Source: Chitinophaga eiseniae (GTDB lineage Bacteria; Bacteroidota; Bacteroidia; Chitinophagales; Chitinophagaceae). Taken from it: 64,000 nucleotides of DNA. A program made the translations under genes and the position numbers. Positions within the stretch are counted from its first letter, which is position 1, and the number at the start of each line of letters is the position of its first letter. The stretch lies in assembly GCF_012641265.1 (NCBI RefSeq), contig NZ_JABAHZ010000002.1, positions 682,001 to 746,000 on the forward strand, given 5' to 3'. The notes below the pieces were generated by a model. It saw only the letters and a list, made by a program, of their open reading frames with translations. It was not told the DNA's origin and did not search any database. Below are positions 37,835 through 48,141 of the stretch, piece after piece.

Positions 37835-38407
37835 TTGTCAGCCAATCAGTCATATAACGAGAATGAGTTGCTTTTGCGTCTTGCAGAAGGAGAGAATGCT
37901 GCATTCCGGAAATTGTATGATATGTATTATAGTGCACTGATGGATTTTGCACATAAGCTGACCGGAAACATGGCTGAAGCAGAAGACATCACTTTGCGCA
38001 CCTTTGCCAAGCTCTATGAGCGCCCCCCTGAACTGTCGAACATGACGCATCTCCGGCGATGGCTTTTCCTCACCGTTCGGAATGATTCCCTGAATTATCT
38101 CAAGAAACGGAAGTATATACAGTCCAACGAGCGCAATCTACAGGATAGCTACTACAGCCAGGCTTCCCTCGACGCTATTATGACAGAAGAAGAACTAGTT
38201 CGCCGGTTATATAATGCAATAGAATTACTCCCTGCACAACGCCGGCGGATATTTATCCTCACTTACCTTGAAGGCTATAAAGCCCGCGAGATCGCGGAAT
38301 TACTCGGTATTTCAGAAAATACGGTTAATACACAAAAGAAACGGGCCCTGGTGGGTCTTCGCAGCAGCCTGGGTATTGTCGTGTTCTATCTGTTGTTCTA
38401 CCGGTAA
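37835..38407 (+). CDS. ECF-type RNA polymerase sigma factor
   Basis: 190 residues. The start is a TTG at 37835: an in-frame stop lies just upstream (37826) and no ATG precedes region 2. Region 2 is seen in AFRKLYDMYYSALMDFAHKLTGNMAEAEDITLRTFAKLYE and region 4 in LPAQRRRIFILTYLEGYKAREIAELLGISENTVNTQKKRAL. The C-terminus is unusually hydrophobic (GIVVFYLLFYR). It is followed by FecR, SusC and SusD genes, the usual order for cell-surface signalling in Bacteroidota: the sigma factor should switch on this locus when SusC binds its substrate. Confidence 0.93.
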   Translation: MSANQSYNENELLLRLAEGENAAFRKLYDMYYSALMDFAHKLTGNMAEAEDITLRTFAKLYERPPELSNMTHLRRWLFLTVRNDSLNYLKKRKYIQSNERNLQDSYYSQASLDAIMTEEELVRRLYNAIELLPAQRRRIFILTYLEGYKAREIAELLGISENTVNTQKKRALVGLRSSLGIVVFYLLFYR

Positions 38408-38463
38408 AATTTTTTTTCTCCAGCTGTCACCATTTTTGATTTCCGGATTGTAATTACTAGCAC

Positions 38464-39651
38464 ATGGAAGAGAAAGACCACATTCAAGAGGTTGCAGGTT
38501 GGGTCCTTCGGGAGCTGCAGGGCGACGAAAGCCGGGAACTGAAGCAGGAGCTGTCGCGATTTGTGGCGGCATCCGAAGAAAATGCCCGTCTTTATGCCCG
38601 ATTGAAGAACCAGGATTTCCTCGCTACAAGGTTACAGGAATACCGGGCATACGAAGAGAGCAAGGAACGCAATTGGGAACGGCTACAGGAGTATGTTTCA
38701 GCGGGTAAGCGAAAAACAGCCCGTACTTTTTATCTGCCTCGCGTTTGGTGGGCAGCGGCTTCCATTATGTTGTTATTAGGAGCTGGTTTTTATTTCTGGC
38801 GTTCCCGTCAAATTCCAGCTTCATCTCAACAAATTGCACATGTAACGGATGTTCCGGCAGGTCAGGCAGGCGCGATTCTCACGTTGTCAGATGGCAGGCA
38901 AGTCTCTCTGGATACCATTACTAACGGCGTAATTGCCCTGCAGTCTGGTGTTACAGCGAAAGTGGTCAACGGCAATCTCTACTACGAAGGTAATGGTACT
39001 AAAATCGCCTATAATATAATGAACACGCCCAGGGGCCGTCAATATCAGTTGACGCTGCCTGATGGTACGCAGGCATGGCTGAATAGTTTTAGTTCCATCC
39101 GCTATCCTACCGTATTTACAGGGAATAAACGGGAAGTGGAGATAACCGGAGAGGTTTACCTGGAGGTGGCCAAAGATGCGCAGGCGCCCTTCTATGTAAA
39201 TGTAAAGAACAAGGCGAAAGTGCAGGTGCTGGGCACCAGCTTTAATATTAATGCCTATGAAGATAATAGCGAGATCTATACCACACTGCTCGAAGGTAGT
39301 GTGCGGATATCAAAAGATAATGCTGCTGTAAACCTGCACCCCGGTCAGCAAGCCATTTTACGCGAAGCCCCGCAGCCGATAAATGTGTTGGATAATGTGG
39401 AGATAGATAAAGTGCTGGCCTGGAAAAATGGTGCTTTTAATTTTGAGGATGTAACATTGGCAGAAGCCATGAAACAGCTGGAGCGCTGGTATGATATTGA
39501 AGTGGTAATTGAAAAAGATGTTCCTGCCAATCTACCCTTCTATGGAAAAATAAGCAGAACACTCAGCCTGCAAAAGTTGCTGGATGCACTGGACCAAACA
39601 GACCTGAAATTTCGTATTGAACAGCACCGGAAACTTATTATAACTAAATAA
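38464..39651 (+). CDS. FecR-family anti-sigma factor
   Basis: 395 residues. A cytoplasmic N-terminal helix-rich region is followed by one membrane span (VWWAAASIMLLLGAGFYFW, near residues 97-115) and a periplasmic FecR domain (GRQYQLTLPDGTQAWLNSFSSIRYP, EITGEVYLEV, VLGTSFNINAY). The C-terminal DUF4974 domain (FNFEDVTLAEAMKQLERWYDIEV) receives the signal from the STN domain of the SusC partner. It holds the ECF sigma factor inactive until then. Confidence 0.94.
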   Translation: MEEKDHIQEVAGWVLRELQGDESRELKQELSRFVAASEENARLYARLKNQDFLATRLQEYRAYEESKERNWERLQEYVSAGKRKTARTFYLPRVWWAAASIMLLLGAGFYFWRSRQIPASSQQIAHVTDVPAGQAGAILTLSDGRQVSLDTITNGVIALQSGVTAKVVNGNLYYEGNGTKIAYNIMNTPRGRQYQLTLPDGTQAWLNSFSSIRYPTVFTGNKREVEITGEVYLEVAKDAQAPFYVNVKNKAKVQVLGTSFNINAYEDNSEIYTTLLEGSVRISKDNAAVNLHPGQQAILREAPQPINVLDNVEIDKVLAWKNGAFNFEDVTLAEAMKQLERWYDIEVVIEKDVPANLPFYGKISRTLSLQKLLDALDQTDLKFRIEQHRKLIITK

Positions 39652-39719
39652 CGACCACCATTAAAAAGAAAGCAAGTGACGGAGGCACGTATCTGACCTT
39701 AATTATGCCTATTAAAAAA

Positions 39720-39744
39720 CCGGAAGTGTTGACACCACTTCCGG
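39720..39744 (+). other. Hairpin between fecR and susC
   Basis: CCGGAAGTG (39720-39728) pairs exactly with CACTTCCGG (39736-39744) around a 7-base loop, 59 bases before the susC start. With no T run it is probably a partial attenuator or processing site, which would let the receptor be made at a different level from the regulators. Confidence 0.45.
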
Positions 39745-39802
39745 AAGCTGTTTAGCTGACCAAAGTGCTTGAGCACACCTCTTATTTATATCAACCAAAC
39801 TG

Positions 39803-42800
39803 ATGCAAGTTATGCAAAAAAAAGTTTATGTGCATGGCTGCCGGACCAGGCTACTATTGGGCCTGGTTTGCGGTAGCCGAAGACTAACCAAATCTATTTT
39901 AGTAATGAAGCTTAGTGTAATGATACTGTTGGGAGCACTACTCCAGGTACAGGCATCAAGTTTAGCTCAAACCGTTTCTTTCTCTGGCAGGAATGTTCCT
40001 ATAAACAAGGTTCTTCGGGAAGTGGAAAAACAAACCGGGTACTTCATTTTCTACAGCAGTAACGAAATCAGGGAAATGACAGCATCGCGAATGGTTTCAG
40101 TGAACATGAAGCAGGCGCCCCTGGATGTTTTCCTGAAATCTCTTTTTAACGGGCAACCTCTTTATTTCCGGTTAGAAGACAAAACCATTTTTATTCTAAA
40201 AGATAGAGCACCTGCTGCAGTGGCAACTACTGAAAATCTTACGCCGCCGGTTACAGTAGCAGGACGGGTAACGGACCTCGAGGGAAATCCAGTACCCGGT
40301 GTTACAATAATGGTGCAGGGAACCAGGATTGCTACTACGGCAAATGATCAGGGGCAATTCAAGCTGGAGGGCATTCCCGAAAAAGCGATGATCGTGTTCT
40401 CCGCTGTGGGATATATGCCCACATCTGCCAGGTATACTGGTAATACTGTAGTACCAGAGCCGTTGTACGTAATGGGCAGAAATGGACAACGGGAGGAAAC
40501 TGAGGGAAACACGCGCAGTACGGTATTGCTGGAAGACGGCGGCAATTTATCCGTAAAGCTGGCTCGTATGGTAAAAGGCATCGAAACGGTAGTAGTAACG
40601 GGGATTTTCCAGCGTAATATCAACAATTTTACAGGTGCATCCAAAACTATTTCCGGGGCCGAAGCCAAGAAAATAAGCGCCAATAACGTGTTTGCTGCCG
40701 TGGCAGCACTGGATCCATCATTCAGGATTGTACCCAACAACGTTGCAGGAGGCAATATTAATCAACTGCCGGAGATCCAGATGCGTGGCCAGAACTCATT
40801 CCCCAATCTGAGCGGGCAGCTTTCCAATAATCCCAATGCGCCTTTATTCATATTGGATGGTTTTGAAGTAAACCTGCAGCGTATTGTAGATCTCGACATG
40901 AACCTGATAAATAGTATCACGTTGCTGAAAGATGCATCTGCAACGGCGATATATGGATCAAGAGGAGCCAATGGCGTGATGGTAGTTACCACAGTAACTC
41001 CTAAAGCAGGAAAAATGCAGGTTACGGTAACAAACGATTTCCGTGCGACCACTCCTGATCTTTCTGTGTACAATTTGCTGAATGCTGCCGAGAAACTGGA
41101 TTTTGAGAAGAGAGCGGGTGTTTATTCATCCACCAGTCTTCAGTTACAGCAGAAGCTGGAAGCATTATACTATGAACGGTACCGCGCCATGAAAAGCGGG
41201 GTGAACACAGATTGGTTAGCTATTCCTGTACAGAATGGCTATAGCAACCGTACCACACTTTATATGCAGGGAGGCGACCAGTCTATCCGTTATGGCCTTC
41301 AGCTGGGCGCAGATCTGCAATCCGGCGTGATGAAAGGGCAGAACAGAAAGAACTATACCGGTCAGTTTGATCTGAACTACATGATCAAAAAGCTGCAGTT
41401 CCGAAACTCTATCCGGATCATGGCTAATAATGCCAATGAATCGCCCTATGGTAATTTCAGTGATTATGTACGCATGAATCCCTACTGGACACCTTACGAT
41501 GGAACTGGTAACGTAAAGCCTTTGCTGGAAGATCTGAGTTATAGTGGTACCATTTACAGGCAAACGAACCCGGTTTATAATGCTACTTTGCACTCGGTAA
41601 ACCGTGCGCAGTATTTCGGTATTTCAAATAATTTCAGCGCAAGATATGCCCTGTTGCCTTCTCTTTATTTTGAAACCAATTTCAGTCTGAATAGGCAAAG
41701 TGGTTCGTCTGACCAGTTCTATTCCGCACAGGATGGCCGGTTTGCCAATATCACAGATGTATCACAAAAGGGTAGTTATACCGCGCGGAACGATAATAGT
41801 TTTTCTTATGAAAGTCTTACCACCGGTAACCTGAACATCTCTTTCGGGCCACACCAGGTTTTTTCTACGCTGGGCTTCAATTTCGCTAACAACAGCAATA
41901 ATTATTATCAGTTAGTAGCACAGGGTTTCCCTTACGACCGTTTAGACAACCTGCTTTTTGCCGCTCAATATCAGGCAAACTCACGTCCTACGGGCGATGA
42001 AAGCACAATAAGACGTGTGGGGGTCGTTTACAGTGGTAACTATACCTATGATAACCGCTTCCTGGCAGATGTTTCCCTTCGTCGTGACGGATCTTCACAG
42101 TATGGTACGAAAAAAAGATTCGGCACCTTTTGGTCTGCAGGTATCGGTTGGAACATCCACAACGAATCGTTCTTTACCCAAAGTGATGTGGTGAACAGGT
42201 TGAAGATCAGGGCAAGCTATGGTTCTACGGGCTCTCTGAACATCCCCGCCTACAGCGCTCAGAACCTCTATACATTTGGTGTGGGCACCGCTTATTATAA
42301 TGAACTCGGCGCGGTGTTCAGCGGACTGGGTAATGAAACTCTCAGCTGGCAAAGCGTATACAAGACTAACCTGGGAGCAGACCTTGTGTTGTTCCGAGAG
42401 AAAGTGGATGCCCGGGTAGATGTTTACCGCGAAAATACCCGAAACTCCCTGACACAAATAACGCTGGCGCCCTCCACCGGCTTTGCCAGCTATTCAGAGA
42501 ATCTCGGTCAGATACAGAACACCGGATTCGAGTTCTCTGTACGCTATAAAATCATGGAAAAACGCGCGGATGGCTTGCTTTGGTCCGTAAATGTGAACGG
42601 TATTACGAACAGGAATGTACTGAAAGAGATATCCAACAAGCTGAAAGCGTCTAATGATAAACTCAACGCCGGCTCCAACCAAACCACGCCCAATATCCTC
42701 CTGCAGGAAGGTCAGTCTACCAATACTATTTATGCTGTGCGGTCCCTGGGTGTAGACCCTGCTACCGGTTCCGAAGTATTTCTGTCAAAAGATGGTAAGC

Positions 42801-43306
42801 CAACATATATATGGAATGTGGCAGACAAGGTGCCGGTAGGCATTGCACAGCCTAAGTGGAATGGCAACTTCGGCACCAATTTTATGTTCAAAGGCTTTGA
42901 ACTGAACATGATCTTCAGTTGCCAGTTTGGTGGACAACTATATAATCAAACATTGATAGACAGGGTTGAATCAGTAAACCCGGGCTTCAATGTGGACCGG
43001 AGAGCCTATGACCTTGGCTGGAAGGGCCCCGGCGATGTTAGTAGGTACACAGCCATCAAAACAGATAAGCCGGTTACCTTACTAACCTCGCGTTTTGTGC
43101 AGGATGATAATACTGTGAACCTCTCCTCTGCCTCACTGGGCTATAATTTCTACCGCAGTGCATTTGTAAAAAGGATTGGTTTCAGAAGCCTGCAGGTAAC
43201 AGCAATCACCAACGATGTGTTTCGCGTGAGCTCTATACAGATAGAACGCGGAACGGGTAATCCATTTGCAAGAACGTATTCACTTACTGTTCGTGCGGGC
43301 TTATAA
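39803..43306 (+). CDS. SusC/RagA TonB-dependent receptor with STN signalling domain
   Basis: 1167 residues. A long basic N-terminal region precedes a signal peptide (LSVMILLGALLQVQASSLAQ). Then come an STN domain (about 58-115: SFSGRNVPINKVLREVEKQTGYFIFYSSNEIREM), a CarboxypepD-like domain (VAGRVTDLEGNPVPGVTIMVQGT), a plug (ILKDAS-type LLKDASATAIYGSRGANGVMVV) and a barrel ending in an aromatic C-terminal strand (YSLTVRAGL). The STN domain talks to the FecR protein two genes upstream. Substrate unknown. It is the surface receptor of this locus, with SusD 10 bases behind. Confidence 0.96.
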   Translation: MQVMQKKVYVHGCRTRLLLGLVCGSRRLTKSILVMKLSVMILLGALLQVQASSLAQTVSFSGRNVPINKVLREVEKQTGYFIFYSSNEIREMTASRMVSVNMKQAPLDVFLKSLFNGQPLYFRLEDKTIFILKDRAPAAVATTENLTPPVTVAGRVTDLEGNPVPGVTIMVQGTRIATTANDQGQFKLEGIPEKAMIVFSAVGYMPTSARYTGNTVVPEPLYVMGRNGQREETEGNTRSTVLLEDGGNLSVKLARMVKGIETVVVTGIFQRNINNFTGASKTISGAEAKKISANNVFAAVAALDPSFRIVPNNVAGGNINQLPEIQMRGQNSFPNLSGQLSNNPNAPLFILDGFEVNLQRIVDLDMNLINSITLLKDASATAIYGSRGANGVMVVTTVTPKAGKMQVTVTNDFRATTPDLSVYNLLNAAEKLDFEKRAGVYSSTSLQLQQKLEALYYERYRAMKSGVNTDWLAIPVQNGYSNRTTLYMQGGDQSIRYGLQLGADLQSGVMKGQNRKNYTGQFDLNYMIKKLQFRNSIRIMANNANESPYGNFSDYVRMNPYWTPYDGTGNVKPLLEDLSYSGTIYRQTNPVYNATLHSVNRAQYFGISNNFSARYALLPSLYFETNFSLNRQSGSSDQFYSAQDGRFANITDVSQKGSYTARNDNSFSYESLTTGNLNISFGPHQVFSTLGFNFANNSNNYYQLVAQGFPYDRLDNLLFAAQYQANSRPTGDESTIRRVGVVYSGNYTYDNRFLADVSLRRDGSSQYGTKKRFGTFWSAGIGWNIHNESFFTQSDVVNRLKIRASYGSTGSLNIPAYSAQNLYTFGVGTAYYNELGAVFSGLGNETLSWQSVYKTNLGADLVLFREKVDARVDVYRENTRNSLTQITLAPSTGFASYSENLGQIQNTGFEFSVRYKIMEKRADGLLWSVNVNGITNRNVLKEISNKLKASNDKLNAGSNQTTPNILLQEGQSTNTIYAVRSLGVDPATGSEVFLSKDGKPTYIWNVADKVPVGIAQPKWNGNFGTNFMFKGFELNMIFSCQFGGQLYNQTLIDRVESVNPGFNVDRRAYDLGWKGPGDVSRYTAIKTDKPVTLLTSRFVQDDNTVNLSSASLGYNFYRSAFVKRIGFRSLQVTAITNDVFRVSSIQIERGTGNPFARTYSLTVRAGL

Positions 43307-43316
43307 ATAGATGCAT

Positions 43317-44735
43317 ATGAAAAGGAATATTCTTATCACCTTATATCTGGCTGGCAGTATGATAATCGCCGGCTGCAACAAGTACCTGGATGTTACACCG
43401 AAATCACAGTTATCGGAAAGCCAGATGTTTGAATCTGAGGTCGGATTTCAACAGGCCTTGATGGGTATTTATTCGCAAATGGCCAGCCGGAGCCTTTATG
43501 GCGACAACCAGTCTATGGGCTTCGTTTCTGCACTGGCACAGAATTACAGCGTTTCTGGCGCCGGTGCGCCTCTGGCAGAAGCACGTGCGCTTAATTATAC
43601 CTCGCAACAGGTGATCAATTATACAACAGCGATCTGGTCTGCCAGCTATACTGCTATCGCAGGAGTGAATAATATTATCAGCAATGCGGATGAGAACAGA
43701 ACGATGTTCACCGGAAATAATTACGGGATGATCAAAGGCGAGGCGTTGGCGCTTCGGGCTTTCCTGCATTTTGAACTGCTCCGGCTCTTCGGACCGGAAT
43801 ATACGTTGGGAAAAGACCAGAAAGCAATCCCTTATAGAATGACCGTGGATCAGTATTCCCAGATACCGGCTACTACCGCAGAAGTGGTGAAACTTGCGCT
43901 GGATGATCTTGCGGCCGCGGCGAACTTACTTGTGAAAGTTGATCCCATTGTTTCCGGATCTCCCAACAGAAGGATCAAAATGAACTACTACGCAGTAAAA
44001 GCGCTGGAGGCCAGGGTCAGGTTGTATATCGGAGATAATGCCGGCGCAGCTGCTGCCGCGCACGATGTAGTAGATGCGGGTAAATTCCCTTTTGTTACCG
44101 CATCTGCCGCTTCGCAAACAATGGGGTCCAGAGACAGACTGTATATTACCGAACAGGTATTCTGTTTGCGGGTGCCTAATATCAAGGACTGGGCGGAGGT
44201 TTCTTATTTCAGATTTAATGGATCTACCAGTGTAAAACTCACACAGTCAGATGCTAATTTCAAATCGTTGTATGAGGCAGGCACCGGGGGAACAGGTGCA
44301 ACTGATCTTCGTTACCGCTTTCTCATAGAACAGGATGGTGGCGCCCCATTTCCATCCAAATTCTGGCAAACTTACCAGTTCTCCACCATGGACTCCAATA
44401 GACTGGACCAACTGGTGCCGGTGATCCGCCTGTCTGAAATGTATTACATTCTGGCTGAAGTGGCGGCCACCCCCCAGGAAGGCGTGGGTTATCTCAATAA
44501 AGTGCGGGTAGCAAGAGCACTTGCGGAATTGCCAGCGAGCATTACAGCCACTACGCTGCAAAACGAAATTACCAAAGAATATCAGAAGGAATTTTACGCG
44601 GAAGGCCAGTGGTTTTACTATTACAAACGCAAAAAGATGGTGCGGATGCGCTTTATGACCAAGGATATACCGCTTAGCAAGTATGTATTGCCTATTCCTC
44701 CGTCTGAACTAGAGTTTAATCCTAATTACAATTAA
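43317..44735 (+). CDS. SusD/RagB surface lipoprotein
   Basis: 472 residues from ATG 43317 (MKRNILITLYLAGSMIIAGC), lipobox IAGC. The start of the mature protein, NKYLDVTPKSQLSESQMFES, is typical of SusD. TPR-like helices follow (ALRAFLHFELLRLFGP; YAVKALEARVRLYIGDNAGAA), and the C-terminal part has IPPSELEFNPNYN. It forms the lid over the SusC barrel and captures the substrate. It is followed after 10 bases by a DUF4843 gene. Confidence 0.96.
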   Translation: MKRNILITLYLAGSMIIAGCNKYLDVTPKSQLSESQMFESEVGFQQALMGIYSQMASRSLYGDNQSMGFVSALAQNYSVSGAGAPLAEARALNYTSQQVINYTTAIWSASYTAIAGVNNIISNADENRTMFTGNNYGMIKGEALALRAFLHFELLRLFGPEYTLGKDQKAIPYRMTVDQYSQIPATTAEVVKLALDDLAAAANLLVKVDPIVSGSPNRRIKMNYYAVKALEARVRLYIGDNAGAAAAAHDVVDAGKFPFVTASAASQTMGSRDRLYITEQVFCLRVPNIKDWAEVSYFRFNGSTSVKLTQSDANFKSLYEAGTGGTGATDLRYRFLIEQDGGAPFPSKFWQTYQFSTMDSNRLDQLVPVIRLSEMYYILAEVAATPQEGVGYLNKVRVARALAELPASITATTLQNEITKEYQKEFYAEGQWFYYYKRKKMVRMRFMTKDIPLSKYVLPIPPSELEFNPNYN

Positions 44736-44745
44736 ACCCGGCATT

Positions 44746-45465
44746 ATGAAGAAGCTTTTATTTTTAATCAGCATAGTGATAGCGGCATTTGGGATAGCCT
44801 GTAAAAAGCAGGATGTACCCTTGTTCAGCGGCAAGAATGGTATCTCTTTTTATAAGGGGCCTTATGATCCGGACAGCCTGGGGTATTCCTTCGCATTTTC
44901 GTTGGTGGAGAAGCAGAGAGATACGATATTCATTCCCATGCGTATTACCGGTCCTGCCAATCATGTAGCCAGAGCAATCGCTGTAAAAGCAGGAGACGGT
45001 ACCACTGCCCGCGAGGGGAAAGATTTTATCCTCCCCGAAGCCACGCTGCCTGCTGATTCTTTGACCGTAAATTATCCCGTGATCGTACTGAACTCCCCTG
45101 AAATGAAGAACGGCACCTTCCGCCTTGTAGTACAAGTGGCGCCCAGCAAGGATTTTGAGCTGGGCGCCCTGGGAAAAGAAATTGGAGGTACCACGAATGT
45201 GGCAAGTATGATCATTAACATATCCGCACAGCTGATACGGCCATCTTATTGGCCTGCCGGTGGATATGGTGACTTTGGCCTCTTTAGCCAGGTGAAATTT
45301 AAATTCATGATGGAAGCCACAGGCCTTACCAATTTTGATTCCGACGTGATCGGTATCGACCAATACTATAACCTGCCGGTTGTATTACAGCGCAAGTTAG
45401 CCGAATATGAGGCTATTAATGGTCCATTAGTGGATGAAGATGGCTTACGTGTCACATTTAATTGA
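44746..45465 (+). CDS. DUF4843-domain lipoprotein
   Basis: 239 residues with lipoprotein signal ending IACKK. Sequence features of DUF4843 are visible: FSGKNGISFYKGPYDPDSLGYSFAF, FIPMRITGP, and REGKDFILPEATLPADSLTVNYPV, a Calx-beta-like layout. The family is found almost only next to SusCD pairs in Bacteroidota and is thought to be surface exposed. Its exact role is unknown. The next gene begins 17 bases after its stop. Confidence 0.88.
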   Translation: MKKLLFLISIVIAAFGIACKKQDVPLFSGKNGISFYKGPYDPDSLGYSFAFSLVEKQRDTIFIPMRITGPANHVARAIAVKAGDGTTAREGKDFILPEATLPADSLTVNYPVIVLNSPEMKNGTFRLVVQVAPSKDFELGALGKEIGGTTNVASMIINISAQLIRPSYWPAGGYGDFGLFSQVKFKFMMEATGLTNFDSDVIGIDQYYNLPVVLQRKLAEYEAINGPLVDEDGLRVTFN

Positions 45466-45482
45466 TTTCAAAAAAACAAATT

Positions 45483-46907
45483 ATGCGCAGACATATATTT
45501 AGCGATGTTCTTTGGTTGTGCGTAGTGGCAATAGTAGCTTTTTCCTGCCAGCGCGATAAACAGAATTACGTTTTTGAAAAACTGAATAAGGTGAGTATTT
45601 CCCCTGATTCAGCATTTGCTATTACACAGTATGATACATTGAAATTTGCACCGGTTTATACAGACACGAAACCGCCCGGTGTTCCATATAAGTACGAGTG
45701 GGTCATCTATCTGCAAAACGGCTCAGGAAGCCCGGTTACATTATCCGCGGAAAGGAATCTGAAAGCGGCCATTAAGCAATCGCCGGGAGTTTATACCTTG
45801 CAATGCCGGGTTACGGACCCCGAAACCGGTATCGTTGCGGTAAAGCTGTACAAGGTTACTGTGAATGGGAAGTTCTATAGCGGCTGGATGGTGGCTAATA
45901 CCAGGAATAACAGTGCTCATCTTGACTTTATCCGCGTTGATGATGCTTTGATTTTAGATCCTGCCGGGTTGGCCAACAATACTACCTATTCAGGTAAAGC
46001 CATTGCTGCACTTTCTACCAACAACTCCGGTACGGCTATCATCCTGTTCTTTACCACCAATGGGGTCTTCAGGTTTAATGGAAACGACTTTTTTCAAAAC
46101 GCCGGCACAGACAAGCTGCTCCCGGGTGCTAGTGCTTTCAGTACGTTGCCTGCATATTCATTGAATGTGTTGGCTTCGGAGCAGTTGTTGATCAGCGAAG
46201 GAGGATTGTATGGTGGTATCAGTACCGGGTTTGGAATGACTGAAGCGCAGGCGCTAAAACCCTTCTCTGACCGGTATAACGGGGATTACTACCTATTCCC
46301 CGGTCTTGCAGCGTCCAGTTTCTATACCACTTATGTATACGACAATAAGTACAAGCGCTTCATGCAAACCGGGTACGACACCAGAACATTGCTTCCATCT
46401 GCAGTCAATGGAAGTTTTGATATGGGAAATGTCGGTAAGACTGCCATAGGCTTTGACCGGGGAGCACTAGATAATGCTTATCCTACCGGTGAGTACTTTT
46501 TTATCATGCAGGATGAAAACAATAATCGTTATGTGTATTCTATCAATAAAGATGCACCTGCTATGAACCAGCTGATCGGGAACAGTCCTGAAATTGGTAC
46601 TGCGAAATATTTTGCTACCGCCAGCAGTTTAAAGCAACTCTACTATGCTACCGATTCAAAGATTTACCTGTATGATATGATTGCCAATTCCAGTGAATTG
46701 CTGTATACATTCCCTGCAGGATACAAGATCGCAGACATCAAGATACAACGCACGGGAACTGCTCGCCTGGTAGTTGCTGCCAATAAAGGCACAGCTGGTG
46801 AAGTATTTTATTTTGAATTGAATGTGCGTGGCAGATTGGTAAATGAAACCTTCTCTAAAAAATTCCAGGGTTTTGGGGAGATCGTACAGGTTGGATTTAA
46901 AAACTAA
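45483..46907 (+). CDS. PKD-like family surface lipoprotein
   Basis: 474 residues from ATG 45483 (MRRHIFSDVLWLC); the frame has a TTG 21 bases upstream but the ATG opens straight into the lipoprotein signal (VAFSCQ). An N-terminal PKD-like immunoglobulin domain (VSISPDSAFAITQYDTLKFAPVY, KYEWVIY, YTLQCRVTDPETGI) is followed by a C-terminal beta-propeller-like region. This pair of DUF4843 and PKD-like proteins is a recurrent addition to SusCD loci; it probably helps bind substrate at the surface. Confidence 0.85.
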   Translation: MRRHIFSDVLWLCVVAIVAFSCQRDKQNYVFEKLNKVSISPDSAFAITQYDTLKFAPVYTDTKPPGVPYKYEWVIYLQNGSGSPVTLSAERNLKAAIKQSPGVYTLQCRVTDPETGIVAVKLYKVTVNGKFYSGWMVANTRNNSAHLDFIRVDDALILDPAGLANNTTYSGKAIAALSTNNSGTAIILFFTTNGVFRFNGNDFFQNAGTDKLLPGASAFSTLPAYSLNVLASEQLLISEGGLYGGISTGFGMTEAQALKPFSDRYNGDYYLFPGLAASSFYTTYVYDNKYKRFMQTGYDTRTLLPSAVNGSFDMGNVGKTAIGFDRGALDNAYPTGEYFFIMQDENNNRYVYSINKDAPAMNQLIGNSPEIGTAKYFATASSLKQLYYATDSKIYLYDMIANSSELLYTFPAGYKIADIKIQRTGTARLVVAANKGTAGEVFYFELNVRGRLVNETFSKKFQGFGEIVQVGFKN

Positions 46908-46914
46908 AGAGATA

Positions 46915-48138
46915 ATGAGAATACTTTCAATAATGCTATGTGCCGCACTTTTCACGGGTGTAGTACGGGCGCAGACATTTTCCGATCTATATAATGCCGT
47001 GAAATCCGAACCTGATCCTGTGAAGATGGGCGGGATCGTTAAAATAATGGAAAAACGGGTACGGGAAGGTAAAGGCGAAGAACATCAGGTTCAATATTGC
47101 CGGCAGTTGGTGGCCGTAGCTTTTGCTAACGAGGAGAATTTTGAAAAGGCCCGGCAGTGGGCCAACCAGATTGGCGATACAAGTATCAAGCTAACGGCAT
47201 TGTACAACGTAATAGACAGGATGATAGCTGTAGGGAGATTTGAAGATGCTGAAAAACTACTAAAGCCAACATGGGAGCAGGTAAAGAAGAATGGATCCAG
47301 ACTTCAGGGCGCTGGCGGGCCTTTTGAAGACAGGGGGCCGGGTGCTGCCGAGTTCGGCGCACTATACGGAAAGATACTATATGAAAAAGGGACCTATCGT
47401 GAATCGCTTGAATATCTCGCTCCTGCATTTGCCGGCAGCAGCCGGAGAGCTGGACGGGAACTCTATGCCATGGCGCTGGCCAAGGCCGGAGAAACAGACA
47501 AAGCGCTGGAGCAGATGAACCAGCTGATGTTAAGCCAGGAATCCCGGTCGGAAGAGTTTAATGCAGTAACCAGGAAGATATTTATAGAGAAATATGGTGA
47601 CGATAAGCGTTATCTGTGGCTGAAAGACTCTATTACTGCCGATCATAAAAAGAAGTTGGAAGAAAAAATATCCAAAATGAAAGTGAATATACCGGCGCCG
47701 GATTTCACGCTGACAGACCTTACGGGTAAAACCGTTTCGCTGCAAAGCCTCCGCGGAAAAACTGTAATCCTCGATTTCTGGGCTACCTGGTGTCAGCCCT
47801 GTGTGGGCTCATTCCCCGGTATGCAAAAGGCGGTGGATTATTACAGGAATGATACGTCAGTAGTATTTATGTTCATTCACACTTTTGAAAGGAGCGATCA
47901 TGCCACCGACGATGCCAAACGTTTACTGGCCTACCGGAAATACAGATTTGACGTGTATATGGACCTTAAAGATACAACTACGGGGAAAAATGAAGTAGTG
48001 AACAAGTATGGCGTAAAGGCTATTCCTACCAAGTTCATTATTGACAGGAATGGTATCATTCGCTACAGGAATACAGGATATATTTCCGTGGATGAAGCTA
48101 TCCCGGAAATCAGTATGATGATTCAATCAATCAATTAA
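46915..48138 (+). CDS. TlpA-type thioredoxin-fold protein (first), CQPC active site
   Basis: 407 residues from ATG 46915 (MRILSIMLCAALFTG), 7 bases after the previous stop; the frame runs on upstream inside that gene. A signal peptide ends near VVRAQ. The first 260 residues are helical repeats of TPR type, and the last 140 form a thioredoxin/redoxin domain: APDFTLTDLTGKTVSLQSLRGKTVILDFWATWCQPCVGSF. The active site is CQPC rather than CGPC. It is periplasmic or surface and followed after 3 bases by a paralogue. Confidence 0.9.
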   Translation: MRILSIMLCAALFTGVVRAQTFSDLYNAVKSEPDPVKMGGIVKIMEKRVREGKGEEHQVQYCRQLVAVAFANEENFEKARQWANQIGDTSIKLTALYNVIDRMIAVGRFEDAEKLLKPTWEQVKKNGSRLQGAGGPFEDRGPGAAEFGALYGKILYEKGTYRESLEYLAPAFAGSSRRAGRELYAMALAKAGETDKALEQMNQLMLSQESRSEEFNAVTRKIFIEKYGDDKRYLWLKDSITADHKKKLEEKISKMKVNIPAPDFTLTDLTGKTVSLQSLRGKTVILDFWATWCQPCVGSFPGMQKAVDYYRNDTSVVFMFIHTFERSDHATDDAKRLLAYRKYRFDVYMDLKDTTTGKNEVVNKYGVKAIPTKFIIDRNGIIRYRNTGYISVDEAIPEISMMIQSIN

Positions 48139-48141
48139 ATT